Shown here one piece after another: positions 8,560 through 17,986 of a DNA stretch of 64,000 nt. The notes beneath the pieces were generated by a model, which saw nothing but the letters and a program-made list of their open reading frames with translations, was not told the origin of the DNA and ran no database searches. A program made the translations under genes and the position numbers. Numbering within the stretch: the first letter of the stretch is position 1; each line of letters starts with the position of its first letter. The DNA is from Paracoccaceae bacterium (GTDB lineage Bacteria; Pseudomonadota; Alphaproteobacteria; Rhodobacterales; Rhodobacteraceae). The stretch is from the NCBI GenBank assembly GCA_021648025.1, contig JAKITO010000009.1, positions 1 to 64,000 of the forward strand. The letters are read 5' to 3'.

Positions 8560-10382
8560 TGTGCGGAATTATAGGGGTTCTGGGAACTCATGAGGTGGCG
8601 CCGATCCTGGTCGAGGCCCTGAAACGACTGGAATACCGCGGCTATGACAGCGCCGGAATTGCCACGGTAAACAACGGTCAGCTGGACCGCCGCCGCGCGG
8701 TTGGAAAATTGGTCAACCTGTCGGATCTGCTGGTGCATGAACCGCTGGCGGGCAAGTCCGGCATCGGCCACACCCGCTGGGCCACGCATGGTGCTCCGAC
8801 TTTGGACAACGCACATCCCCACAGGGCCGGCGGTGTGGCCGTGGTACACAACGGGATTATCGAGAACTTTCGCGAATTGCGCGCCGAATTGGGCGATCTG
8901 GGCATTTCCTTTCAAACCGAAACCGATACTGAAACCATCGCTCTGATGACCGAACACCATATGCGCAACGGTGCCGGGCCGATTGAAGCCGCCAACAAAA
9001 CCCTTGAAAAACTGACCGGCGCCTTTGCGCTGGCGTTTCTGTTTGACGGTGAACAAGACCTGATTGTTGCGGCGCGCAAAGGCTCTCCGCTGGCCATCGG
9101 CCATGGGAATGGCGAGATGTATGTGGGCAGTGATGCCATCGCGCTTGCCCCCCTGACCGACCGGATCACCTATCTTGAAGAAGGCGACCGCGTGGTGATA
9201 ACGCGCACCTCGTTTGAAATCCGCGACGCAAACGGCGCTTTGGCCAATCGTGCCATGCGCCAAATCGAAATTGACAGTGCTGCCACCGATAAGGCCGGGC
9301 ACAAGCATTTCATGGCCAAAGAGATCGTCGAACAGCCCAGCGTGCTGACCCGGGCGATTGAGCATTATCTGCCAACCGGAGAAACGGCTGTGCAACTGCC
9401 TGGTGAGGGGCTTGATTTCACCAAAGTAGACCGGCTGACTATGGTGGCCTGTGGCACCGCCTATCTTGCCTGCATGACGGCAAAATACTGGTTCGAACAG
9501 ATCGCCCGCCTACCGGTCGAGATTGATGTGGCGTCTGAATACCGTTACCGCGAACCACCGGTAACCCCCGGCACTGTCGCACTTTTTGTCAGCCAATCGG
9601 GCGAGACGGCGGATACGTTGGCGGCCCTTCGGTATGCGCAGGGCAAAGCCGACAAGATTGTGTCGGTGGTCAATGTACCCGAAAGTTCGATTGCCCGCGA
9701 AAGCGATCTGGTGTTGCCTATCCTGGCAGGCGTCGAGGTTGGCGTTGCCTCGACCAAGGCGTTTACCTGCCAGTTGAGTGTGCTGTTGATGCTGGCACTG
9801 AAGGCGGGTGTTGACCGGGGGCATATCAGCGCGGATGAGATGACCGATCACGTCGCTGCTTTGCGTGGTTTGCCGTCGGTGATCAACGCGGCCCTTGACC
9901 TTGATCAGGAAATCCAACGCACTGCTCTGGCCATAAGCGAGGCGCGCGATGTGCTGTTTCTGGGGCGGGGCAAGATGTACCCACTGGCCCATGAAGCGGC
10001 TTTGAAATTGAAAGAAATCAGCTATATACATGCCGAAGCTTATGCATCGGGTGAACTTAAACATGGCCCCATTGCCTTGATCGACAAACACATGCCCGTG
10101 GTGGTTCTGGCACCGCGTGACGCCTTGTTCGACAAGACCGTGTCGAACATGCAAGAGGTTTTGGCGCGCAAGGGCAAGGTGGTGCTGATCTCGGACAAGG
10201 CCGGGATTGACGCCGCCAGCGAAGGCGTTTGGAAAACCATTCAGATGCCCGATATTGCCGACCTTCTGACGCCAATTCTGTATGCCATTCCGGCCCAGCT
10301 TTTGGCCTATCACACGGCGGTGGCCAAGGGCACCGATGTGGATCAGCCTCGCAATCTGGCAAAATCGGTAACGGTTGAGTAA
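8559..10382 (+). CDS. glmS: Glutamine-fructose-6-phosphate aminotransferase (isomerizing)
   Basis: 607 aa, typical length. It begins MCGIIGVLG with the catalytic N-terminal cysteine of the class II glutaminase domain, followed by RRAVGKLVNL, TRWATHGAP and HNGIIENF. Two SIS sugar-isomerase domains follow (VACGTAYLACMTAKYW, SQSGETADTLAALR, SSIARESD, then LGRGKMYPLAHEAALKLKEISYIHAEAYASGELKHGP). The C-terminus NLAKSVTVE is canonical. It makes glucosamine-6-phosphate from fructose-6-phosphate and glutamine, the first step toward UDP-GlcNAc, with glmU immediately before it. No glmS-type riboswitch is visible. Confidence 0.98.
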   Translation: MCGIIGVLGTHEVAPILVEALKRLEYRGYDSAGIATVNNGQLDRRRAVGKLVNLSDLLVHEPLAGKSGIGHTRWATHGAPTLDNAHPHRAGGVAVVHNGIIENFRELRAELGDLGISFQTETDTETIALMTEHHMRNGAGPIEAANKTLEKLTGAFALAFLFDGEQDLIVAARKGSPLAIGHGNGEMYVGSDAIALAPLTDRITYLEEGDRVVITRTSFEIRDANGALANRAMRQIEIDSAATDKAGHKHFMAKEIVEQPSVLTRAIEHYLPTGETAVQLPGEGLDFTKVDRLTMVACGTAYLACMTAKYWFEQIARLPVEIDVASEYRYREPPVTPGTVALFVSQSGETADTLAALRYAQGKADKIVSVVNVPESSIARESDLVLPILAGVEVGVASTKAFTCQLSVLLMLALKAGVDRGHISADEMTDHVAALRGLPSVINAALDLDQEIQRTALAISEARDVLFLGRGKMYPLAHEAALKLKEISYIHAEAYASGELKHGPIALIDKHMPVVVLAPRDALFDKTVSNMQEVLARKGKVVLISDKAGIDAASEGVWKTIQMPDIADLLTPILYAIPAQLLAYHTAVAKGTDVDQPRNLAKSVTVE

Positions 10383-10413
10383 CGCCAATCATCGCCATGA
10401 CGTGCCGCGATGA

Positions 10414-10430
10414 AAGCCCTCTTTGGGCTT
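10414..10430. terminator. Small hairpin between convergent glmS and FkbM genes
   Basis: AAGCCC-TCTTT-GGGCTT, 6-bp stem and 5-nt loop in the 62-bp convergent spacer. There is no T-tract, so terminator activity is only possible. Confidence 0.35.
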
Positions 10431-10444
10431 GAAGAGCGGCCCGG

Positions 10445-11164
10445 TTAAGCGCGCAGGTACAGAACATCGCCGTGACGGGGCACCTGTATATACCGGTGCG
10501 ATGCCAGACGGAATCCCTGCGCCTTGAAATGCGCGTCGATATCGGCAAACATCGCCCCGCCTTCGTACATCGCCACCCGGCTGACTTCGCATTTGCAAAG
10601 GGCAAACTCCGCCAACCCGGTGCCCAACCCTTGCAAAACCGATAATTCATGCCCTTGCACATCAACCACCAGCATCGGCCTTTTTGCCACCCTCACGTCC
10701 ACCGCGTGCCGGGCCAGAATATCCGGCAGGGTTCGGGTCGTCAGATGCAGGACCTCGCCGGTTTCATGACTGTCGGGAAACCTGGCATGCAGGTTATCCG
10801 TCGCCATATGCATCGACGACGAAGACCCATCGCCATTGAACCGGTGAAACGCCGCCTGGTCGCCATCTACCGCAGAAACCAGTGCATTTTCGCATAAATG
10901 GCGGGTATCACCCGGGCGCGCGGCCACCACTTTTTGCAATCTGGCAAATGTATCGGGATCGCCTTCGATCCAAAGCACGGTCTTCGCGCCGCAGTCTTCA
11001 TAAAACGCCGCATCTTCGGCCCAATGCGCGCCGACATGGACGATCAGATCAATTGGTGCCATCCGCTGCATCAGCACTTCGTACTTTGACGCGCGAAAAT
11101 ACTTGCGCCAGCTATCCGGCACCAGCTGCTTGGCCGCCTTTTCCACGCCTTTGAGAAAGTGCAT
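10445..11164 (-). CDS. FkbM-family methyltransferase
   Basis: 239 aa. It shows the FkbM-type S-adenosylmethionine-dependent fold: IDLIVHVGAHWAEDAAFYEDCGAKTVLWIEGDPDTFARL (motif I and the acidic residue after strand 2, about residues 38-76), then LPDILARHAV and the late motif MLVVDVQGHELSVLQGLG. FkbM proteins usually O-methylate sugars or small molecules, and in many bacteria sit in polysaccharide clusters. Here the gene stands alone between convergent glmS and a divergent DNA-repair gene, so the substrate cannot be deduced. Its start is 88 bp from the AlkD-like gene on the other strand. Confidence 0.85.
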   Translation of the reverse strand: MHFLKGVEKAAKQLVPDSWRKYFRASKYEVLMQRMAPIDLIVHVGAHWAEDAAFYEDCGAKTVLWIEGDPDTFARLQKVVAARPGDTRHLCENALVSAVDGDQAAFHRFNGDGSSSSMHMATDNLHARFPDSHETGEVLHLTTRTLPDILARHAVDVRVAKRPMLVVDVQGHELSVLQGLGTGLAEFALCKCEVSRVAMYEGGAMFADIDAHFKAQGFRLASHRYIQVPRHGDVLYLRA

Positions 11165-11252
11165 TTTATTGCTCCGCCGCCTGTTTCTTCTTCCCTAGCC
11201 CGTGTTGAACTATTATCCAAGCCTGCGCAGCCCTATCGCCACAGGAGATCAA

Positions 11253-11948
11253 ATGCCCGACCAGAATCTTGACCGGTATCTTGACCAGATCAAGGCCCAC
11301 GCTGACCCGGAACGCGCCAGATCCATGGCCGCCTATCACAAGGTAACGCGCCCATATCTGGGCCTGTCCAACGTGGTGCTTAACGATCTGACCAAAGGCT
11401 GGCGGCAAAGTTTAAACATCATGCAGCGCGTCGAACTGGCCGATGCGTTGTGGCAGACTGATATCTTTGAGGCCCGTCTGGCGGCGGCCAAACTACTGAC
11501 TCAGGCGCGCATTCGCCCGGATGACGCGGTTTGGGCGCTGATCCAGTCCTGGGTGGCGGATTTTGATTCTTTGGATTCCTGGGCCATCGCCGACCACGCC
11601 TGCATGGCCGGGCAAAAACGTCTGACAAATGATCCATCCCGGCTGGACACAGTCGAACTATGGACCACATCCGATCACATGTGGACCCGGCGCGCCGCCT
11701 TGGTGATCACCCTGCCCTGGACCAAGCAGAACCACCCCAAACCCGAGGAACTACAGGCACGCGACCGGGTGTTGGGCTGGGCCGCGGGCTATGTCACGGA
11801 TCGCAACTGGTTCATCCAGAAAGCCATCGGTTGGTGGCTGCGCGACCTTAGCAAACATGACCCCCTGCGTGTCATCGGGTTTCTTGAGCGGTATGGCGCG
11901 CAGATGAAACCGTTTGCCCGCAAGATTGCCGGCAAATACCTGCCATGA
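11253..11948 (+). CDS. DNA alkylation repair protein, AlkD-like
   Basis: 231 aa from the ATG at 11253, which has an excellent ribosome-binding site (ACAGGAGATCAA); the longer frame from 11202 lacks one. The all-helical HEAT-like composition, with [56 protein letters not shown] and [15 protein letters not shown], fits the DNA alkylation repair (AlkC/AlkD-type) family. That family removes positively charged alkylated bases without base flipping. The [12 protein letters not shown] segment is a conserved family feature. It ends 73 bp before moaA on the same strand. Enzymatic activity is inferred from the family. Confidence 0.83.
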   Translation: MPDQNLDRYLDQIKAHADPERARSMAAYHKVTRPYLGLSNVVLNDLTKGWRQSLNIMQRVELADALWQTDIFEARLAAAKLLTQARIRPDDAVWALIQSWVADFDSLDSWAIADHACMAGQKRLTNDPSRLDTVELWTTSDHMWTRRAALVITLPWTKQNHPKPEELQARDRVLGWAAGYVTDRNWFIQKAIGWWLRDLSKHDPLRVIGFLERYGAQMKPFARKIAGKYLP

Positions 11949-12021
11949 ACCCACCATTGATCCGGCCGCAATTGTCACAACCCCCTTGCCGCCACCCCGG
12001 CAGCACCGTACTTATATCTTC

Positions 12022-13044
12022 ATGAATGCTCCGTTGATTGATCCCTTCGCCCGCGCCATCACCTATTTGCGCGTATCCGTCACCGACCGCTGCGATTTTC
12101 GCTGTGTTTACTGCATGTCCGAAAACATGACCTTTCTGCCCAAGAAAGAGCTGCTGACCCTGGAAGAACTGGACCGCATGTGTTCCACCTTTATCTCGCT
12201 TGGGGTGCAAAAGCTGCGCATCACCGGCGGCGAACCATTGGTGCGTCGCGGCATCATGACCTTCTTTCAGTCAATGACCCGCCACCTGGAATCGGGCGCG
12301 CTCAGGGAACTGACCCTGACCACCAATGGTTCGCAATTGCATCGCTTTTCTGATGATCTGTACGACGCCGGTGTGCGCCGGGTGAATGTTTCACTTGATA
12401 CGCTGGATCAGGATAAATTTGCCGCCGTCACCCGTTGGGGCCGTCTGAAACAGGTGTTGGGCGGCATTGATGCGGCGCAAAAGGCCGGTTTGCGGGTCAA
12501 GATCAACGCCGTTGCCCTAAAGGGGTTCAACGAGGATGAATTGACCAGCATGACCCAGTGGTGCGCGGCACGCGACATTGATCTGACCTGGATCGAAGTC
12601 ATGCCAATGGGCGATGACATGGGCGATGAAACCCGCATTGGCCAGTTCTGGTCGCTGAAAGACGTCGAAGAACTTTATGGCGAAAGTTATACGGTGACGC
12701 CGCTGCCTGAAAATTCCGGCGGTCCGGCGCGGTATGTGCGGCTTGAGGAAACCGGCCAGAAGATCGGCTTTATCACCCCGCTTAGCCATAATTTCTGCGA
12801 AAGCTGCAACCGGGTGCGCCTGACCTGTACGGGTGAGTTGTACATGTGTCTGGGGCAAGAGGATAACGCCAGCCTGCGCGATGCTTTGCGCGCCAATCTG
12901 GACACCGAAGAACCCCTGCGCCGTGCCATCCGCGACGCGATCGAACACAAACCCAAAGGCCATGATTTCGACTATTCGCGCCAAAAGGATGGGCAGTCAA
13001 CTGGCGGCCAGATGACCCGCCACATGAGCCATACAGGCGGCTGA
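12022..13044 (+). CDS. moaA: GTP 3',8-cyclase, molybdopterin biosynthesis
   Basis: 340 aa from the ATG at 12022 ([19 protein letters not shown]); the frame runs upstream to 11914 but the extension is not family-like. The radical SAM cluster is CDFRCVYC. The second [4Fe-4S] site is [19 protein letters not shown] near the C-terminus, and the protein ends in the Gly-Gly tail (HTGG) needed for activity in MoaA. It converts GTP to 3',8-cyclo-7,8-dihydro-GTP, the first step of molybdenum cofactor synthesis. Its stop shares a base with the waaA start. No other moa or mob gene is nearby, so the gene is separated from its pathway. Confidence 0.97.
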   Translation: MNAPLIDPFARAITYLRVSVTDRCDFRCVYCMSENMTFLPKKELLTLEELDRMCSTFISLGVQKLRITGGEPLVRRGIMTFFQSMTRHLESGALRELTLTTNGSQLHRFSDDLYDAGVRRVNVSLDTLDQDKFAAVTRWGRLKQVLGGIDAAQKAGLRVKINAVALKGFNEDELTSMTQWCAARDIDLTWIEVMPMGDDMGDETRIGQFWSLKDVEELYGESYTVTPLPENSGGPARYVRLEETGQKIGFITPLSHNFCESCNRVRLTCTGELYMCLGQEDNASLRDALRANLDTEEPLRRAIRDAIEHKPKGHDFDYSRQKDGQSTGGQMTRHMSHTGG

Positions 13045-14372
13045 TGCCCCGTTCCTCCGGCGCATTCAGCCCAACCGGTGCGCCCACTTTGCTGTTGCGG
13101 GCGTACCGTATTGCAACGTCGCTTTATGCGCCGTTTGCGTACCGTAAAGTCACCCGGAAACTGCGCGCCCAAGGGGTCAGCGCCCTGCGTATCCGGGAGC
13201 GACTTGGCAATGCGTCCCTACCGCGCAGCACCGGGCCGTTGATCTGGTTTCACGCGGCCAGTGTCGGCGAAAGCCTGTCGGTTCTGGGGCTGATCACGGC
13301 CATGGGCAAACGCCTGCCGGGTCATGAATTCCTGATCACCTCGGGCACCGCCACCTCGGCCGAACTGATCGCCAAACGCTTGCCGCCCCGCACCCGCCAT
13401 CAGTTCGCGCCCTTGGATGCCACCGGTCCGGTGCGGCGGTTTTATGCCCGCTGGACCCCGGTTGCGGGGGTATTTGTAGAAAGCGAACTGTGGCCCGTGA
13501 TGCTGATGGACGGGCGTGCGCGTGGGGTGCCATTGGCGTTGTTGAATGCCCGTCTGTCACAGACGTCGGTTAAATCCTGGTGTAAGCGGCCCAAAACTGC
13601 GGCGTATATGCTTGATCATTTTGCCCTGATGCTGACCCAGAACCGCGCGACGGCGGATAACCTGTTGGCCATGGGGGGTGATCCGGCCCGGATCAAGGTT
13701 GGCCGCAACCTCAAATCCACGGCTGCGGCTTTGCCGGTGGACCTGGACCTGCTGATGTCGATCCAACGCAATCTGAATGGGCGGCCGTTCTGGGTTGCCA
13801 GCTCCACCCATCCAGGCGAGGAAGAGGTGGTTTTGCAGGCGCATCGCACCTTGTTGAAACAATTTCCCGGCCTGTGCCTGCTGCTGATCCCACGTCACCC
13901 GGAACGCGGGCAGGATTTGGCCCGGATGATCGTAAAGTCGGGCTTGTCTCTGGCCATGCGCAGCCGGGATGAAACCCTGGCGCCCGACACGCAGGTCTAT
14001 CTGGCCGATACCCTGGGGGAAACCGGAACCTGGTACGCCCTGGCGGATTTGGTATTTCTTGGCGGGTCTTTAAAAGACATCGGCGGGCACAACCCGTTTG
14101 AACCGGCCATATCCGGGGCGGCGGTGATCACCGGACCTTATGTGCGCAATTTCGCCGAAACCTACACAGCCCTGATTTCCCGGGGCGGCGCGGTTGAAGT
14201 ATCGGACGCCGGGCAATTGGCCGGTGCCGTGGCCCAGTGGCTGACCGATAAAGATGCCGCTGATACGGCCCGCACAGCCGCGCGTGACTATGCCGTGTCG
14301 CAACAGGATGGGCTGAACCAGGTGGTTGACCAGCTGTGTCATGCTTTAGACTTGGACCCCGGCAATGCCTGA
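13044..14372 (+). CDS. waaA: 3-deoxy-D-manno-octulosonic acid (Kdo) transferase
   Basis: 442 aa GT30 enzyme. Family features are WFHAASVGESLSVLGLI (about 68-84), LITSGTATSAELIAKRLP, FAPLDATGPVRRFYARW, VESELWPVML, ALLNARLS, LGGSLKDIGGHNPFEPAISG and an N-terminal helix that anchors these enzymes to the inner membrane. It adds Kdo from CMP-Kdo to the lipid A precursor. It overlaps moaA by one base and the following glycosyltransferase by 8 bp, so the three are translated as one unit. LpxL-type acylation, the next step in lipid A maturation, may be provided by the gene at 34903. Confidence 0.95.
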   Translation: MPRSSGAFSPTGAPTLLLRAYRIATSLYAPFAYRKVTRKLRAQGVSALRIRERLGNASLPRSTGPLIWFHAASVGESLSVLGLITAMGKRLPGHEFLITSGTATSAELIAKRLPPRTRHQFAPLDATGPVRRFYARWTPVAGVFVESELWPVMLMDGRARGVPLALLNARLSQTSVKSWCKRPKTAAYMLDHFALMLTQNRATADNLLAMGGDPARIKVGRNLKSTAAALPVDLDLLMSIQRNLNGRPFWVASSTHPGEEEVVLQAHRTLLKQFPGLCLLLIPRHPERGQDLARMIVKSGLSLAMRSRDETLAPDTQVYLADTLGETGTWYALADLVFLGGSLKDIGGHNPFEPAISGAAVITGPYVRNFAETYTALISRGGAVEVSDAGQLAGAVAQWLTDKDAADTARTAARDYAVSQQDGLNQVVDQLCHALDLDPGNA

Positions 14373-15402
14373 GCTTTTTGTCACCAATTTCAACCGCAAT
14401 TTCACCGGCGTTTCGGCCACCGCCGCCAATGTGATCCGCCAACAGGTCAAAACCCACGATCTGGCCCTGATCGGCCACCCCCTGCCCGGCTGCCCCGATC
14501 CGATCCCCCTTGCAAGCGCGCGCGCCTTGTCGCGCACGCCCCCGGGGGGGCGTGAATTTGTCATCTGGCATGTGCGCCGAAACCCGGAAATGCGCGCAGC
14601 CATATGGGCGCGGGATGTGTGGCGCCTGCCGGTGCGGATCGTGTTTACGTCAGCGGCGTTGCGGTATCATTCGGCCTATCCCCGCTGGTTGATTTCACGC
14701 ATGGATGCGGTGATTGCCACCACCGAACATGCGGCCAAATTTGTCCCGCATGTACGCGCTGTGGTGGCGCACGGGGTTGATACGGATTTGTTCTGCCCCA
14801 GCCCGGACCGGTCGGGCGATTGGATCAGACAGGGTTACGGGGGGCTGCGTGGCATTGCCACCATCGGGCGGATCAGACCGGAAAAGGGCAGCGACCTGTT
14901 TGTCGAAACCATGTTGCGACTGTTGCCGCGCCATCCCGATTGCGTGGCACTTTTGATCGGCAAAGCCACGGCCAAACATCAGAAATTCCTGCAAGGGTTG
15001 AAGGACCAAGTGCGTGCCGCCGGTCTGGCGGACCGGTTGCTGTTTCCGGGCGAACTGCCGCCCGGGGAACTGCCGGCGCTGATGCGCGCACTGTCCTTGG
15101 TGATACAATTGCCCAGGTACGAAGGTTACGGCATGGTCCCGTTGGAAGGCATGGCCAGTGCAGTGCCGTTCATCGCCAGCAACGCCGGCTATTACCAGGC
15201 ATTTTCGGCCCAAGGCAAAGCCGGTGTGATTGTTGCGCAAGAGGCGCCTAGGCAGGCGGCAACGGCGGCCCATGTGTTGCTCTCAGATGCCAGGCGTCTG
15301 GCAGCAATGGGCACATCGGCCCGGGACATCGCGCACCGTTCGTTCAGCGCCGCAATCGAAGCGGCCGCAATAGACGCGGTTTATCAACAGTTACAGCCGT
15401 AG
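14365..15402 (+). CDS. Glycosyltransferase, GT4-like, probably LPS core
   Basis: 345 aa. The C-terminal half has the GT-B nucleotide-sugar site: IATIGRIRPEKGSDLFVETM (about 164-183) and the EX7E-like motif RYEGYGMVPLEGMASAVPFIAS near 250. The N-terminal half starts NFNRNFTGVSATAANVIRQQ, as I recall for alphaproteobacterial LPS core glycosyltransferases. The 8-bp overlap with waaA supports a role just outside Kdo in the LPS core, on the cytoplasmic face. Donor and acceptor are not determined. Its TAG stop lies within a palindromic repeat element (15399-15456). Confidence 0.88.
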   Translation: MPELFVTNFNRNFTGVSATAANVIRQQVKTHDLALIGHPLPGCPDPIPLASARALSRTPPGGREFVIWHVRRNPEMRAAIWARDVWRLPVRIVFTSAALRYHSAYPRWLISRMDAVIATTEHAAKFVPHVRAVVAHGVDTDLFCPSPDRSGDWIRQGYGGLRGIATIGRIRPEKGSDLFVETMLRLLPRHPDCVALLIGKATAKHQKFLQGLKDQVRAAGLADRLLFPGELPPGELPALMRALSLVIQLPRYEGYGMVPLEGMASAVPFIASNAGYYQAFSAQGKAGVIVAQEAPRQAATAAHVLLSDARRLAAMGTSARDIAHRSFSAAIEAAAIDAVYQQLQP

Positions 15403-15456
15403 GGAATGTGATTTCACGCACCTTTATTCCGCGGTGCGTGAAATCACCCACCCTAC
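15399..15456. repeat. GTAGGG palindromic repeat pair at a convergent gene junction
   Basis: A perfect 15-bp inverted repeat (15408-15422 against 15433-15447, loop of 10) carries GTGATTTCACGCACC arms, flanked outside by GTAGGG on the left and CCCTAC on the right. Both flanking genes end in TAG contained in these outer GTAGGG arms. It probably also works as a bidirectional terminator-like hairpin. The same core occurs at 33759-33812. Confidence 0.85.
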
Positions 15457-16616
15457 GCCACTGGCATCCGCTGTTCGACAATGCCCGCCCACCAGGAACA
15501 GCCAGCCGGAATCGCCTCATCGTTGAAGTTGTATTCCGGGTGATGCACCATCGCGCCCTCACCATTGCCCACCAGAATATAGGCGCCGGGACGTTCCTCT
15601 AACATATAGGCAAAATCCTCGCCGCCCATGACCAGATCGGCGTGATCGCAATCGCCGGAAACCGCGCGGGCCACACCAGCCGCAAACTCGGTCTGTTCTT
15701 CGTGGTTGACCATTGCCGGATAACCCCGGTGATAGGTCACATCCGCCGTACCGCCATAGGTCACGGCGACCCCGGTGCAAATCTCGTTGATGCGTTTCTC
15801 GGCCAGTTCCCGCATCTCGCGGCTCATGGTGCGCACGGTGCCTTTTAGACGAACAGACTGCGGTATCACATTGAAAGCATTGGAAGATGTTTCAAACGAC
15901 GTCACCGAAACAACAATCTGATCCACCGGATTGGCATTCCGCGAGGCAATGGTTTGCAACGCCATGACCGCCTGCGCCGCCATCACTGTGGTATCGACAG
16001 TGTTGTGCGGCATCGCCGCATGGCCACCCAGCCCTTCAAGGGTGATATCAAGCTGATCGGTCGCGGCAAAAAACGCACCCGAACGGATGGCGAATTTGCC
16101 CAACGCCTGCCCCGGCCAATTGTGCATGCCGTAAACTTCCTGAATGCCCCATTTATCCATCAACCCGTCGTCGCACATTTCCTTGCCACCCCCGCCGCCT
16201 TCTTCGGCGGGCTGAAAGATGATCACCGCCGTGCCATCAAAATTGCGCGTCTCGGCCAGGTATTTCGCCGCCCCCAACAGCATCGCGGTATGCCCGTCGT
16301 GACCGCAGGCATGCATCGCCCCGGCGGTCTTGGAGGCATAGGCCAACCCGGTGGCTTCATGGATCGGCAACGCATCCATGTCGGCGCGCAAGCCAATGAC
16401 TTTGCCGGATTTATCTGTCTTGCCTTTGATCACCGCAACCACCCCGGTCCGGCCAATTCCGGTGGTTACATCATCACAGCCAAAGGCCTTCAGCTTGTCC
16501 GCCACCAGCGCACTGGTGCGGTGAGTTTCAAACAGCAACTCAGGGTTTTCATGCAAATCCCGTCGCCATTCGGTGATTTCGGGCAGCATCTCGGCAAATC
16601 GGTTTTTCACAGGCAT
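15453..16616 (-). CDS. M20 amidohydrolase (hippurate hydrolase/N-acyl amino acid hydrolase type)
   Basis: 387 aa M20D metallopeptidase. Motifs: RRDLHENPELLFETHRTS near the N-terminus, GLRADMDALPIHE, MHACGHDGHTAMLLGAA (metal-binding His), FQPAEEGGGGGKEM (catalytic Glu pair) and GGEDFAYMLEERPGAYILVG toward the C-terminus. Such enzymes cleave N-acyl or N-aroyl amino acids, releasing the free amino acid. A decayed partial copy lies directly upstream (16629-16817), and argE and a peptide-type ABC transporter follow on the same strand, suggesting a peptide or acyl-amino-acid scavenging cluster. The exact substrate is unknown. Confidence 0.92.
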   Translation of the reverse strand: MPVKNRFAEMLPEITEWRRDLHENPELLFETHRTSALVADKLKAFGCDDVTTGIGRTGVVAVIKGKTDKSGKVIGLRADMDALPIHEATGLAYASKTAGAMHACGHDGHTAMLLGAAKYLAETRNFDGTAVIIFQPAEEGGGGGKEMCDDGLMDKWGIQEVYGMHNWPGQALGKFAIRSGAFFAATDQLDITLEGLGGHAAMPHNTVDTTVMAAQAVMALQTIASRNANPVDQIVVSVTSFETSSNAFNVIPQSVRLKGTVRTMSREMRELAEKRINEICTGVAVTYGGTADVTYHRGYPAMVNHEEQTEFAAGVARAVSGDCDHADLVMGGEDFAYMLEERPGAYILVGNGEGAMVHHPEYNFNDEAIPAGCSWWAGIVEQRMPVA

Positions 16617-16628
16617 GTTTTGGCTCCT

Positions 16629-16817
16629 TCAAGCGGTCGGCATTTGTCGTTCGATCGATTCCGCGAACCAGCTGCACCCAGCCGGGATCGCCGGATTTAT
16701 CCGAATTTCTCTTGATCTGCGCAACAACCTCGGTCTGGCCGATTCCGGTGGTGATATCGGTGATGCCATACTCTTCAGCCGTTCACCCACAAACGCCGCC
16801 GTTTCATTGATCGGCAT
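16629..16817 (-). pseudogene. Remnant of a second M20 amidohydrolase gene
   Basis: Translated in pieces, this 189-bp stretch matches both ends of the neighbouring M20 gene. First MPINETAAFVGERLK; then, after a shift of frame, YGITDITTGIGQTEVVAQIK (compare FGCDDVTTGIGRTGVVAVIK in the intact copy); then, after another shift, AIPAGCSWFAESIERQMPTA (compare AIPAGCSWWAGIVEQRMPVA at the intact C-terminus). About 300 central codons, including all metal-binding motifs, are missing. A 62-codon ORF happens to bridge the pieces but cannot encode an enzyme. It is the scar of a tandem duplication that lost its middle. Confidence 0.85.
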
Positions 16818-16818
16818 G

Positions 16819-17985
16819 TTACGCTTCCTTCAGGCGGGTGATCAGGGTCCTCATGAATTCATGCCCAGCCTCGAACTCTGATATCTCAATGAATTCATTA
16901 GGTTGGTGGGCTTGGTTAATGCTGCCGGGACCGCAGACAACGGCGGAATAACCCGCGGCCTGAAACTGCCCGCCTTCGGTGCCATAGCTGACCACATGCG
17001 TGCCATTGTCACCGGTGATGGCGCGCGCAAAGGCCTCGGCTTCGCCGTCTTCTTCCGGGCGCAGGCCGGGGACGGAAAACAATGGTTCCAGTTCAATCCC
17101 GGTATCGGGGTGAATTTTGCGCATTCCAGCCTCGATCCGGCGCACTTCGGCGACGAACTTCGCGTCCCAATCGGCGGGGTCCTCGCCGGGAACAACCCGC
17201 ATTTCAAAATCCATGACACAGCTTTTTGCCGTAATGTTGCGGGCCGTGCCGCCGTTGATATTGCCCACATGCAACGTGGTGAACGGCGGATTGAACATCG
17301 CCGCAAGGGTTTCAGGTGATTTGCTTTGAATTTCTGCGTTTGTGCGGTTTACCCACTCCAGAATCCGCCCCGCCTCAAGGATCGCGCTGACGCCGGTGGG
17401 CAACAACGAAGAATGCACTTCAAAGCCGGTGATTCGCACCACATACCCCTGCCCGCCTTTATGCGCCGTCACCGCCTGCATGTTGGATGGCTCGCCAACA
17501 ATTACCGCCGAACCCTTAGGCAAAATCGGCTGCATCGCTTCGATCATCGGCGGCGCGCCGGTACAGCCGACTTCTTCGTCAAAGCTCAAGGCCAGTTGCA
17601 GCGGGCGTTTCAGGTCTTGTTTCGAGGCGGCAACCAAAGCCCAGATCGCCAGCGCGTCAAAACCTTTCATGTCACAGGTGCCGCGCCCAAAGTATTTACC
17701 ATCCTTTTCAACGACTTCAAAGGGGTCACTGTCCCAGGGCTGACCGTCGATTGGCACCACGTCAGTATGGCCCGAAAGAACAACAGCACCCTCGATCCAG
17801 GGGCCTGTGTGGGCAAACAACGCCGCCTTTTCGCCGTCTTCGTGATAATAGCGATGCGCCTCAATGCCATGTTCAGACAGGTAATTTTCCACCCAATCGA
17901 CCAGCGGCAGGTTGGTGTCGCGGCTGACCGTCGGGAAGGACACCAATTTTTGCATGATCTGGAATGGGGTCAATTGTTCGGGCAT
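16819..17985 (-). CDS. argE: Acetylornithine deacetylase
   Basis: 388 aa from the ATG at 17985 (MPEQLTPFQIMQKLVSFPTVSRDTN); the upstream extension to 18060 overlaps the ABC gene. M20A motifs: VLSGHTDVVPIDGQPWDSDPF (metal His and Asp), FGRGTCDMKGF, LALSFDEEVGCTGAPPMIEAM (catalytic Glu), and VVSYGTEGGQFQAAGYSAVVCGPG near the C-terminus. It removes acetate from N-acetylornithine in arginine synthesis, though related M20A enzymes act on other acyl amino acids. It starts one base after the stop of the transporter ATPase (TGA-T-ATG), so it is coupled to peptide import, which favours a scavenging role or a dual one. Confidence 0.88.
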   Translation of the reverse strand: MPEQLTPFQIMQKLVSFPTVSRDTNLPLVDWVENYLSEHGIEAHRYYHEDGEKAALFAHTGPWIEGAVVLSGHTDVVPIDGQPWDSDPFEVVEKDGKYFGRGTCDMKGFDALAIWALVAASKQDLKRPLQLALSFDEEVGCTGAPPMIEAMQPILPKGSAVIVGEPSNMQAVTAHKGGQGYVVRITGFEVHSSLLPTGVSAILEAGRILEWVNRTNAEIQSKSPETLAAMFNPPFTTLHVGNINGGTARNITAKSCVMDFEMRVVPGEDPADWDAKFVAEVRRIEAGMRKIHPDTGIELEPLFSVPGLRPEEDGEAEAFARAITGDNGTHVVSYGTEGGQFQAAGYSAVVCGPGSINQAHQPNEFIEISEFEAGHEFMRTLITRLKEA

Positions 17986-17986
17986 A

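Noticed and set aside
8307-9395. Minus-strand frame of 362 codons
   Set aside because: Antisense to glmU and glmS; no domain or ribosome-binding site.
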